Assembly (NCBI GenBank): GCA_963780395.1
Contig: CAWABY010000011.1
Location: 62,001-126,000 of the forward strand
DNA: 64,000 nt
Source of the DNA: VGBV01 sp963780395
GTDB taxonomy: Bacteria > Actinomycetota > Thermoleophilia > Solirubrobacterales > 70-9
Direction of reading: 5' to 3'
The notes below the pieces were generated by a model. It was not told where the DNA came from. It made no database searches and saw only the letters and a list, made by a program, of their open reading frames with translations. The position numbers and the translations under genes were made by a program. Each line of letters opens with the position of its first letter. Position 1 is the first letter of the stretch. Of this stretch, positions 48,090 through 55,840 are shown in pieces.

Positions 48090-50004
48090 ATGACCGCGGC
48101 GCTGACGCGCCCCGGCTGGTGGCGGGCGGGCCTCTACTTCGTGATCGGCTCTGCGTTCGGGTTCGGCCTTGTGATCGGCCTGCGGGCGATCTCGGGACTG
48201 GACCTGTTCCAGACCGAGCCGACCGGCTACCCGCACATCGTCGTGCCGGCGATCACGGGGCCGATGGGCTTCCTGATCGGGCTCGGCGTCTTCGACTTCT
48301 GGTTCCGCTGGGCATCAGGCGCCCCGACCGTGCCCGACGACCACGCCGACCACGGCGCCACCCGCTGGCAGGACTACTTCAAGGTCAACACCGATCACAA
48401 GGTGATCGGCATCCAGTACATCGTCACCACCTTCTTCTTCTTTTTCTTCGGCGGCTTCCTGGCGATGTTGATGCGGGCCGAGCTGGCCCAGCCCGGCACC
48501 CAGATCGTCGACCCCGGCGTCTTCAACGGGCTCTTCTCCACCCACGCGGCGCTGATGATCTTCGTCTTCGTGATCCCCGTCTTCGCCGGGATCGCCAACT
48601 ACGTGCTGCCGCTGATGATCGGGGCGCCCGACATGGCCTTCCCGCGGCTCAACGCTCTGTCAGTTCTGGCTGCTGCCGATCGCCGGCCTGCTGTTCATCG
48701 CGAGCTACTTCGTGCCGGGCGGGGCCTTCGACGCCGGCTGGACGGGCTACGCGCCGCTCTCGACGGGCGCGCCGTTAGGCCAGAGCTTCTTCAACTTAGG
48801 CGTGCAGTTCGCCGGCGCGTCGTCGATCGCGACCGCGCTCAACTTCCTGGTCACGATCATCACCATGCGTGCGCCCGGAATGACCTTCTGGCGGCTGCCG
48901 CTGCTGGTCTGGGCGAACCTCTCGACCTCGCTGCTGGTCGTCGCGGCGACGCCTTTCATCGCCGGCGTGCAGTTCATGGTCCTGTTCGACCGCGCCCTGC
49001 ACACCAACTTCTTCCAGGCGGCCTTCGGCGGCGACGTCGTCAGCTACCAGCACATCTTCTGGTTCTACTCCCACCCGGCCGTCTACATCATGATGCTGCC
49101 GGGCTTCGGGATCGTCAGCGAGGTGATCGCGACCCACGCGCGCAAGCCGATCTTCGGCTACCGGCTCATGGCTCTGGCGCTGATCGGGATCGTGATCCTC
49201 AGCTACACGGTCTGGGCGCACCACATGTTCGTGGCCGGCATGTTCGAGTGGCTGCGGGTGCCGATGATGATCACCACCCTGCTGATCGCCGTGCCGACCG
49301 GGATCAAGATCTTCTCCTGGCTGGGGACGCTGTTCCAATCCGTGCTGCACCTGAGGTCGACGGCGATGCTGTTCGCGCTCGGCTTCATCGTCACCTTCAC
49401 GATCGGCGGCATCTCGGGCGTGATGCTGGGGATGATCCCGATCGACATCCACGTCAGCGACACCTACTTCGTCGTCGCCCACATCCACTTCGTGCTCTTC
49501 GGCGGCTCGGTGTTCACGATCTTCGCCGGCATCTACCACTGGTTCCCGAAGATGACCGGCCGCATGTACGACGAGCGGCTGGGACGCGTCCACTTCTACC
49601 TGACCCTGGTCGGCATGCTCGGCACCTTCGTGCCGATGCACTGGATCGGGATGGAGGGGATGCCGCGGCGGGTGGCCGACTACGCCGCCGAGTTCGGGGA
49701 CTGGAACCTGATCATCTCGGTCTCCTCGTTCCTGCTCGGGGCCGCCCAGCTGGTGTTCCTCTACAACATGATCGTCAGCTGGCGCTACGGGCCGAAGGCC
49801 GGGCCGAACCCGTGGCGGGCGAAGACGATCGAGTGGCAGGTGAGCTCGCCGCCGCCGATCTTCAACTTCGACGAGATCCCGCGAGTCGTGGGAGGCCCCT
49901 ACGAATTCGGCGTGCCGGGCGCGCGCCACGCGATCATGGCCGGCGAGCAGGCCGAGGTGAAGAAGCCCGAGCGCACCGAGGCCGGGATCGGAGCCCCGAC
50001 GTGA
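48090..50004 (+). CDS. ctaD: Cytochrome c oxidase subunit I, interrupted by a frameshift
   Basis: With one extra base removed near 48661-48663 the frame encodes about 637 residues. The first 100 residues add two membrane helices (GLYFVIGSAFGFGLVIGLRA and a second) not found in basic CoxI. The core then begins FKVNTDHKVIGIQYIVTTFF. The low-spin haem His (GLFSTHAALMIF), the CuB His and cross-linked Tyr (YSHPAVYIMM), the HH pair (VWAHHMFVAGM), the haem a3 and a His pair (VVAHIHFVLFGG) and the propionate Arg pair (GMEGMPRRVADY) are all present. The break lies at LNALS/FWLLPIAG. It is probably a sequence error, since every active-site residue is kept on both sides. Confidence 0.9.
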
Positions 50005-51080
50005 GCGACGAGCCGGTCGAGAAGGCCGAGGAGGCCGCCAAGGACGCGATGGATTCCCCGAGGGAGGACCCGAAGTCCCCTGAGCCTGGTCCCTCCGGCG
50101 AGGCGAGCACGGACATGGGCACTCCCGCCGAGCACGAGTCCGAGGTGGTCGCGGCTCCAGAGCCGAGCGGCCAGGGCGACCCCGATCCGCCTCCCTCGCG
50201 CGAGGGCGTCGAGCGCGTGCTGATCTTCCTCAATGAGGTCGCCGGCGGGCGCAAGCTGGTCACGGCTGCGCGCGAGCTCGCCGACGCCGGCGCCACCTAC
50301 TTCGCCGCGGTCGCGCCGCAGAACCAGCCCGCGGTGGGGCAGCTCGTCGACACCGACGAGACCCGGGCCGCCGCCCAGAGCCGGGTGGACGTGACCCAGG
50401 CCGTGCTGGCCGAGTTCGGGATCGAGGCCGACGGCGCCGTGCTGGACCCCGACCCCTCGCTGGCGCTCGGCGACGCCGTGCGCGCGACCAAGCCCGACTA
50501 CGTGCTGCTCTCGGCGCTGTACGACACCCGCTTCGGCTGGACGCGCAAGGACCTCGTCGAGTGGGCGAAGGACAACCTCGAGGCCCGCGTCGAGCACATT
50601 CCCGTCCGCGTCGATGACGACGCCGTGCGCTGGGACCTGACCCACGTGCTGGTCGTCGGTACCAAGACCGTCAACAGCCCCGACCTCATCAAGCGGCTGA
50701 AGGAGCGCGCAGGCGAGCAGCCCCACCGCTACACATTCATCTGCCCCAGATCGGGGGACGTCGAGCGCGAGCAGGTCTGCGCCAATCTCGCGGCCACGCT
50801 GGCCGAGCTTTACCGCGACGACATCGACGCCACCGGGCAGCCGATGAGCCCCGACCCCTTCCACGCGATCCAGAACGCGATCGAGCACTACCGGATCGAC
50901 GAGATCTTGATCTCGACGCTGAAGGGCGAGCAGTCGAAGTGGCTCGAGGAGGGGCTGATCGACCGCGTCAAGGAGATCACCGACAAGCCGGTCGAGCACG
51001 TCGAGGCGAGCGCCGGACCCGAGGAGCCGAAGCCCCAGGAAGCCGCCGCGGCCGCTGGAGCGGCGGGAGGAAGCGCCTGA
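50001..51080 (+). CDS. Duplicated Rossmann/USP-like protein inside the cox operon
   Basis: The 359-residue protein has a disordered acidic N-terminus of about 75 residues, then two similar alpha/beta halves. The first begins RVLIFLNEVAGGRKLVTAAR and ends ARVEHIPVRVD; the second begins LTHVLVVGTKTVNSPDLIKR and ends KPVEHVEAS. The strand-helix repeats fit a universal-stress-protein/Rossmann-like fold. The second half keeps ISTLKGEQSKWLEEGLIDRV. It has no membrane helix. The GTG overlaps the ctaD stop (GTGA) and its TGA overlaps the ctaE ATG, so it is tightly coupled to oxidase synthesis. The function is unknown; a regulatory or assembly role is inferred from position only. Confidence 0.75.
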   Translation: MSDEPVEKAEEAAKDAMDSPREDPKSPEPGPSGEASTDMGTPAEHESEVVAAPEPSGQGDPDPPPSREGVERVLIFLNEVAGGRKLVTAARELADAGATYFAAVAPQNQPAVGQLVDTDETRAAAQSRVDVTQAVLAEFGIEADGAVLDPDPSLALGDAVRATKPDYVLLSALYDTRFGWTRKDLVEWAKDNLEARVEHIPVRVDDDAVRWDLTHVLVVGTKTVNSPDLIKRLKERAGEQPHRYTFICPRSGDVEREQVCANLAATLAELYRDDIDATGQPMSPDPFHAIQNAIEHYRIDEILISTLKGEQSKWLEEGLIDRVKEITDKPVEHVEASAGPEEPKPQEAAAAAGAAGGSA

Positions 51081-51718
51081 TGGAGTCGGCCTCAGTAGCG
51101 GCGGGCGCCCACCGCGCCGACGACCACGCACACGAGCACCACGGCCCGCCCGAGGCCAACCAGAGCTCGCGGATCGACCGCCAGACACTCGGGATCCTGC
51201 TCTTCATCGTCACCGAGGCGATGCTGTTCGGGGCATTCTTCGCCTCCTATTTCTTCCTCCGCGTCGTCGCCAACGAGGGGCCCTGGCCTCCGCCGGAGTT
51301 CGAGCTGCCGGTCGCAGTCGCGTTCACCAACACGCTGATCCTGGTCAGCTCCAGCTTCACCATGCACTGGGCGCTGGAGTCGATTCGCGCCGGCAACCGC
51401 CGCGGCCTGCAGATGGGCCTGGTCACCACCTTCCTGCTGGGCGCGACCTTCCTTTTCATCCAGTTGAACGAGTACATCCACATCGGCTTCAGCGCCCGCG
51501 ACGGCGCCTTCGGCACGATCTTCTACGGCCTCACGGGCCTGCACGGCGCCCACGTCTTCGTCGGCCTGACGCTGCTTGCGATCGCCGCCACCCGCGCCTT
51601 CCGCGGCCACTACGGCCCCGCCGCCAAGGACCACCTGGGCGTCGAGGTGCCGGGCATCTACTGGCACTTCGTGGACGTGATGTGGATCATCGTCTTCACG
51701 TCGGTCTACGTCCTCTAG
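51080..51718 (+). CDS. ctaE: Cytochrome c oxidase subunit III
   Basis: The 212-residue protein has a His-rich N-terminal tail (GAHRADDHAHEHHGPPEANQ) and five membrane helices, as in the shorter CoxIII type. LGILLFIVTEAMLFGAFFAS carries the conserved Glu, INEYIHIG-type sequence appears as LNEYIHIGFSARDGAFGTIF, then LTGLHGAHVFVGLTLL and VEVPGIYWHFVDVMWIIVFT close the protein. It is expected to stabilise proton uptake by subunit I. It overlaps the upstream gene (TGATG). Confidence 0.95.
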   Translation: MESASVAAGAHRADDHAHEHHGPPEANQSSRIDRQTLGILLFIVTEAMLFGAFFASYFFLRVVANEGPWPPPEFELPVAVAFTNTLILVSSSFTMHWALESIRAGNRRGLQMGLVTTFLLGATFLFIQLNEYIHIGFSARDGAFGTIFYGLTGLHGAHVFVGLTLLAIAATRAFRGHYGPAAKDHLGVEVPGIYWHFVDVMWIIVFTSVYVL

Positions 51719-51748
51719 CCCGCCTCACCGCGCTGCCAGAATCGGGGC

Positions 51749-52004
51749 ATGGAGCAGCAGCGCCCCCGAAACCCCTTCCGCAGCGAGGCCGACGCCTTCC
51801 GGGTGCTGATGATGTTCGTCGCCGCCGGCGCCCTGGTGGTCGCCGCCGACGGTGCTGATCAGCGGGCTGGCGGGCGTGCTGGTGGGGCTGGTGCTGCTCG
51901 GCGTCGGAGCCTGGCGCGCCTGGGGCCTGCTGCAGACCTGGCGACGCGAGGGCTCTGACCCCGACCCGGAGGCCCGGGCGAGGAGCGGGCCGCCGCCCGG
52001 CTAG
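51749..52004 (+). pseudogene. Small membrane protein with one-base frameshift
   Basis: The frame starts MEQQRPRNPFRSEADAFRVL and proceeds into a first membrane helix (MMFVAAGALVVAA). Near 51843-51849 the frame must shift by one base to continue as TVLISGLAGVLVGLVLLGVG and AWRAWGLLQTWRREG, ending at TAG 52002-52004. The shifted product of about 84 residues has two good membrane helices. Without the correction the C-terminus is low-complexity. An extra G in GCCGCCG is the simplest explanation. It follows ctaE by 30 bases and may be a small oxidase accessory subunit. The stop shares CTAG with the convergent cytochrome c gene. Confidence 0.6.
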
Positions 52005-52686
52005 TTGCCGCCGCCCCCGGCCGACTGCAGCAGGTAGCGGACGAGCTGCTGCAGCTGCTCCGGGGTGAGGGTCTCGCCGTAGTTGGCGGGCATCACGCCC
52101 GCCGGGGAATCCGGACTCGATCTGGGCCTCGGGGTCGGTGATCGACTCGGAGACCTGGGCCGGCGCTCTGGCCGGGAAGCACGTCGTCAAGATTGGGGCC
52201 GACGGTGCCGGTGGTGCCGGCCGCGCTCAGCGTGTGGCAGCCGCCGCAGTTGGTGGCGAAGAACTCGGGCGCGATGAACTCGGGGGGCTTGATCCCGGGC
52301 ACGCCGGCGACGCTGGCGACGTAGGCGGCGACGTCGGCGGCGTCCTCTCCCTCGACCAGGTTCGCGGGCATGTAGACCTTGACGTCCTCGGGGCTCGCCG
52401 GCCGGGGGTTCTCGATCTGCGACTCGACGACCCCCTCGATCGTGTCCTGGTCCATGCCCGCGGCGCGGGCGGCCTTGAAGGCGAGGTCCAGGTTGGGGCC
52501 GACGTCGGCGTTGGTTCCGGCGGCGGTGAGGGCGTGGCAGCTGCCGCACTTCTGCGTGAACAGCTGCTCGCCGCGCTCGGTGTCGGCGTTCTCCTGCAGG
52601 TCGCAGCCGCTGAAGGCGACCAGCGCGGCGAGCGCCGTGGTCGCGCCCAGCGCGAGCTTCACCTGCCGGTTGAAGGGGTGCCGCAT
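52001..52686 (-). pseudogene. Dihaem cytochrome c lipoprotein with two frameshifts
   Basis: From the ATG at 52686 the product has a lipobox signal (ALGATTALAALVAFSGCDLQ) and two haem sites, KCGSCHALTAAGTNADVGPN and NCGGCHTLSAAGTTGTVGPN. Methionine ligands are likely in VKVYMPANLVEGED and, in the second domain, VMPANY. The second domain is only intact if one extra base is removed near 52168 (QSAAQVSESITDPEAQIESG) and another near 52107 (FPAGVMPANYGETLTPEQLQ). The corrected protein ends GGGGN at 52001. It would feed electrons to the neighbouring oxidase. Both shifts are insertions, as in ctaD. TAGGAT lies eight bases before the ATG. Confidence 0.75.
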
Positions 52687-52694
52687 CGGCGGGA

Positions 52695-52700
52695 ATCCTA
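52695..52700 (-). promoter_or_regulatory. Leaderless -10 TAGGAT for the cytochrome c gene
   Basis: TAGGAT lies eight bases before the ATG at 52686 and excludes the earlier GTG at 52713 as the start. Confidence 0.5.
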
Positions 52701-52815
52701 TATGTCGCCTCACCTCTCCCAGCCGGCCGCCCCGGCCCCGGCGTGCGGTGGCGGGCGTTGGATAAGCTTGCGCCGAAAGGCACTATCACCCGGAAGCGGA
52801 GAGCCGAGGGAATCG

Positions 52816-53217
52816 ATGGAGGTTCGCGAGGGCATGTCGAGCGTGATCCTGGCCGTGGGGCCGGATCACACCCTGCGAGACGCCGCCACCAAGATGACCG
52901 AGAAGGGGACCGGCGCCGCTCTGGTCTTCGACGAGCAGTCCCCGGCGCCGCGCATCATCACCGAGCGCGACGTGCTCAACGCGATCGGCACTGGGATCGA
53001 TCCGGACAAGGCCAGCGTCGCCGATCACATGAGCGACAGCACCATCTCCGCTCCACCCGATTGGAGCCTCGAGCGGGCCGCCGAGGAGATGGTCAAGCTC
53101 GGCATTCGCCACCTCGTCGTGGTGGATAGGGGCGAGCTCGTCGGGATCCTCTCGATGCGCGACATCGTCCGAGTCTGGACCCGCGTCGGCGCGACCTCCT
53201 CGATCAACCCGCCCTAG
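52816..53217 (+). CDS. CBS-domain pair protein
   Basis: The 133-residue protein consists of two CBS motifs forming one Bateman module. The first is MSSVILAVGPDHTLRDAATK with GAALVFDEQSPAPRIITERD, the second is STISAPPDWSLERAAEEMVK with HLVVVDRGELVGILSMRDIV. Such modules bind adenosine nucleotides and regulate partners. No catalytic domain is attached. It is divergent from the cytochrome c gene, so control of respiration by energy state is a plausible but unproven role. Its TAG directly adjoins the TAA of the 83-residue gene on the other strand. Confidence 0.88.
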   Translation: MEVREGMSSVILAVGPDHTLRDAATKMTEKGTGAALVFDEQSPAPRIITERDVLNAIGTGIDPDKASVADHMSDSTISAPPDWSLERAAEEMVKLGIRHLVVVDRGELVGILSMRDIVRVWTRVGATSSINPP

Positions 53218-53469
53218 TTACTCCCTGCCGGAGAGGGGGATCGGCGCGGTGTCGGTCTGCTGGCGGTTGGGCATCGCCGCGATCTCGCGGCTGTTCTGCC
53301 GCAGCCAGCCGACCAGGGCGACCAGCGCCACGACGCCGCCGATCACCGCATAGGGCCACCACGCGAAGAGCCCGATGATGACGCCGGCCAGGCCGGCGGC
53401 GAACAGGGCGGGCCGCGCCGAGGAGGCGCTCTGATAGATCAGCTCGGTCGGCGGGGGAGGCTGGCTCAC
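53218..53469 (-). CDS. 83-residue membrane protein, left copy
   Basis: The protein has a Pro-rich start (MSQPPPPTELIYQSASSARP), two close membrane helices (LFAAGLAGVIIGLFAWWPYA, VIGGVVALVALVGWLRQN) and a polar tail ending PIPLSGRE. The GTG overlaps the TGA of the 36-residue gene. The right copy at 55469-55720 gives an identical protein. Its place after ctaB suggests an oxidase or haem-synthesis accessory protein. Confidence 0.7.
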   Translation of the reverse strand: MSQPPPPTELIYQSASSARPALFAAGLAGVIIGLFAWWPYAVIGGVVALVALVGWLRQNSREIAAMPNRQQTDTAPIPLSGRE

Positions 53470-53576
53470 GCGAGGTAGAGGACCGTCACGTAGAAGGCGA
53501 GTCCGAACACGAACAGGGCGATCGTCCCGGTCAGCAAACCGGCGCCGATATTGCTCCTGACGCGCTCGCGGTCCAC
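53466..53576 (-). CDS. 36-residue single-helix membrane protein, left copy
   Basis: The GTG at 53576 opens a 36-codon frame: MDRERVRSNIGAGLLTGTIA, then LFVFGLAFYVTVLYLA. It is a polar start followed by one membrane helix, like small oxidase subunits of the CcoQ or CoxIIa type. The same peptide is encoded at 55717-55827, and both copies keep a TAGGNT hexamer seven bases before GTG although the surrounding bases differ, which supports a real gene. It couples to the 83-residue gene through a GTGA overlap. Confidence 0.65.
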   Translation of the reverse strand: MDRERVRSNIGAGLLTGTIALFVFGLAFYVTVLYLA

Positions 53577-53583
53577 GGGCGGA

Positions 53584-53589
53584 AGCCTA
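53584..53589 (-). promoter_or_regulatory. Leaderless -10 TAGGCT, left copy
   Basis: TAGGCT lies seven bases before the GTG at 53576. Confidence 0.55.
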
Positions 53590-53597
53590 TAACCCCC

Positions 53598-54566
53598 CTA
53601 CAACGCCTTGTCGACGGCCATCGCCACGAACAGGATCGCCAGGTAGGCGAGCGAGCTCAGGTAGAGGCGGCGCGCCGCCGGGCGGGAGGGGTGGCGGGCC
53701 AGGGCGCTCGCCAGCGCCACGAAGCCGATGCCCAGAGCGAGCGCCACGGCCAGGTAGAACGCTCCGAACAGGCCGGTCAGCACGGGGCCGACCGTGATCG
53801 CCACCAACAGCAGCGAGTAGCCCAGGATCTGCCGCCGCGTCGCGCCCTCTCCGCGTACGACTGGCAGCATCGGCACCCCGGTGCGGGCGTAATCGTCGGC
53901 GATCAACAGCGACAGCGCCCAGAAGTGCGGCGGGGTCCAGAAGAAGACGATCGCGAACGGCCACAGCGCCTGCGCCTCGAGCGAGCCCGTCGCCGCCGCC
54001 CAGCCCACCAGCGGCGGCATCGCTCCGGCGGCGCCGCCGAGCACGATGTTGAGCGGCGTGCGCGGCTTCAGCCACAACGTGTAGAGGAAGATGTAGCCGA
54101 GCAGGCCGGCGGCGGCGAGTACCGCGGCAAGCGTGTTGACGGTCAGGCCCAGCTGCGCGGTCGCCAGGGCTCCGAGCGCGATCCCGAAGGCGAGGCCGTG
54201 CGAGGGATCGATCCTGCCGCTGGCGATCGGCCGCCCGCTGGTGCGCGCCATGCGCGCGTCCGACTCGCGCTCCAGGTAGTGGTTGATGGCGCCCGCGCCG
54301 CCGGCGGCGAGGTAGCCGCCCAGCATCGTCCACAGGATCGTCGACAGCGCCGGGCCCGCCGGGTCGGCGACGAACATCGTCGTCACCGTGGTCAGCAGCA
54401 GCAGCGAGATGATGCGCGGCTTGGTCAGCGTGACGTAGTCGCGGACGATCTCGAGGGCGCCGCGCGAAGAGCTCGCGGGATGCGGAACGGGCGTCGTCCC
54501 GGAGCCGTTGCGGCGCTCGCGCGAGCCGATGCGGCCGCGGTGGATCGTTCCCGTCTTCGCCTCCAT
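53598..54566 (-). CDS. ctaB: Protohaem IX farnesyltransferase, left copy
   Basis: CtaB makes haem O from protohaem and farnesyl diphosphate in the membrane. The 322-residue UbiA-family protein has about eight or nine helices. YVTLTKPRIISLLLLTTVTT starts the core, NHYLERESDARMARTSGRPI is the first prenyl-diphosphate/Mg motif, and DDYARTGVPMLPVVRGEGAT the second. The C-terminus reads AVDKAL, unlike the right copy (AVDRALIQ). The central part is almost identical to the right copy at DNA level, while the last 200 bases have diverged. Confidence 0.93.
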   Translation of the reverse strand: MEAKTGTIHRGRIGSRERRNGSGTTPVPHPASSSRGALEIVRDYVTLTKPRIISLLLLTTVTTMFVADPAGPALSTILWTMLGGYLAAGGAGAINHYLERESDARMARTSGRPIASGRIDPSHGLAFGIALGALATAQLGLTVNTLAAVLAAAGLLGYIFLYTLWLKPRTPLNIVLGGAAGAMPPLVGWAAATGSLEAQALWPFAIVFFWTPPHFWALSLLIADDYARTGVPMLPVVRGEGATRRQILGYSLLLVAITVGPVLTGLFGAFYLAVALALGIGFVALASALARHPSRPAARRLYLSSLAYLAILFVAMAVDKAL

Positions 54567-54568
54567 CG

Positions 54569-55461
54569 TCAGGCCCCCGCCGCCGCGGTCGAAGCCGAGC
54601 GGCTCGCCGAACGGGCCGCGGGCGCGATGGCCAGGGCCGGCGACCACGCGAGCGTGTAGGCGATCAGCACGACGGTGCTCCACAGTAGCGTGGCCACGAT
54701 CAGGTGAGCGAGGATGAGCGCCGCATGCTCCTCGAGCAGCACGTTCAGCACCCCGAGCAGGATCTGAGTCGCCAGCAGCAGCCCTGCGATCAGCAGCAGA
54801 CGGGAGCGCGCGCCGCGATAGAGCGCCACCCCCAGCAGCACCAGGATCGCCAGCGTGGCCGCGTAGACGAACATGCGGTGCGTGAGGTGGATGTCGCTGA
54901 GGCGGCTCTCGCCGAAGGGTGCGACGCCCTGGTTGAGGCAGCCGGGGAACTGCTCGCCGCAGGCCATATGCGCTCCGGCGATGTTCGTGCCGGTGCCGCC
55001 GACGCCCTCCTCCTCGGTGCCGGCCACGTAGCCGCCTGCGACGATCGCGCACAGGAGCAGCACCGCCGCCGCTGCGCTCAACGGCTTCAGGCCGCGAACG
55101 GGGGCCGCGAGTGGGGCGGCGGCCTCGTCCTCGCCGGACTCGCGCGCCGCGATCTCGGCCCGCGCCCGAACCGAGATCCACAGCACCAGTCCGATCAGCA
55201 GCATCGCCAGGCCCAGGTGCGCGGCGACGAGCTCCTCGGCCAGGCTCTTCTCGACGGTGAGGCCGCCGAGGCCGGCCTGGACCAGAACCAGCACCCCGGC
55301 CGCGACCGAGGTACGAAGCGGCCAGCGCAGCTCGCGCAGGTGCTTGTACGCGGTCCACGCGAGCAGCGCGATGAGTGCCGTCACCACCGCCGCCAGCGCA
55401 CGGTGCGAGAACTCGACGATCACCTCGGTGTTCCCGAAGAGGGGAACGGCCTCGCCGTTGC
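54569..55461 (-). pseudogene. ctaA: Haem A synthase, left copy, 5'-truncated
   Basis: The frame matches the right ctaA copy from its C-terminus back to about residue 50, where homology ends at 55461 (CNGEAVPLFGNTEV against CNGSAIPFFNDTEV in the right copy). Upstream the frame meets a TAG that is the stop codon of the right-hand 83-residue gene. The first membrane helix and start codon are therefore missing. A GTG at 55423 could start a shorter product that still has the haem-binding His residues (EFSHRALA, HLGLAML, HLTHRMFVY, HLIVATLL). The truncation lies exactly at the junction of the tandem duplication. Confidence 0.8.
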
Positions 55462-55468
55462 AACGACG

Positions 55469-55720
55469 CTACTCGCGCCCTGAGAGGGGGATCGGCGCGG
55501 TGTCGGTCTGCTGGCGGTTGGGCATCGCCGCGATCTCGCGGCTGTTCTGCCGCAGCCAGCCGACCAGGGCGACCAGCGCCACGACGCCGCCGATCACCGC
55601 ATAGGGCCACCACGCGAAGAGCCCGATGATGACGCCGGCCAGGCCGGCGGCGAACAGGGCGGGCCGCGCCGAGGAGGCGCTCTGGTAGATCAGCTCGGTC
55701 GGCGGGGGAGGCTGGCTCAC
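55469..55720 (-). CDS. 83-residue membrane protein, right copy
   Basis: The product is identical to that of 53218-53469, with the same two helices and the same GTGA overlap with the preceding 36-residue gene. The stop is TAG here and TAA in the left copy, and the last codons before it differ silently. Homology between the two copies begins at this stop codon. Confidence 0.7.
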   Translation of the reverse strand: MSQPPPPTELIYQSASSARPALFAAGLAGVIIGLFAWWPYAVIGGVVALVALVGWLRQNSREIAAMPNRQQTDTAPIPLSGRE

Positions 55721-55827
55721 GCGAGGTAGAGGACCGTCACGTAGAAGGCGAGTCCGAACACGAACAGGGCGATCGTCCCGGTCAGCAAACCGGCGCCGAT
55801 ATTGCTCCTGACGCGCTCGCGGTCCAC
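55717..55827 (-). CDS. 36-residue single-helix membrane protein, right copy
   Basis: The product is the same as that of 53466-53576. The GTG is at 55827, seven bases after TAGGGT, which overlaps the ctaB stop codon. It is likely co-expressed with ctaB and the 83-residue gene. Confidence 0.65.
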   Translation of the reverse strand: MDRERVRSNIGAGLLTGTIALFVFGLAFYVTVLYLA

Positions 55828-55834
55828 GCCGGGA

Positions 55835-55840
55835 ACCCTA
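55835..55840 (-). promoter_or_regulatory. Leaderless -10 TAGGGT, right copy
   Basis: TAGGGT lies seven bases before the GTG at 55827. Spacing is kept between copies although the flanking bases differ. Confidence 0.55.

Noticed and set aside
48796..49929. Long minus-strand frame opposite ctaD
   Set aside because: His/Asp/Arg-rich shadow of the subunit I coding sequence with no recognisable features.
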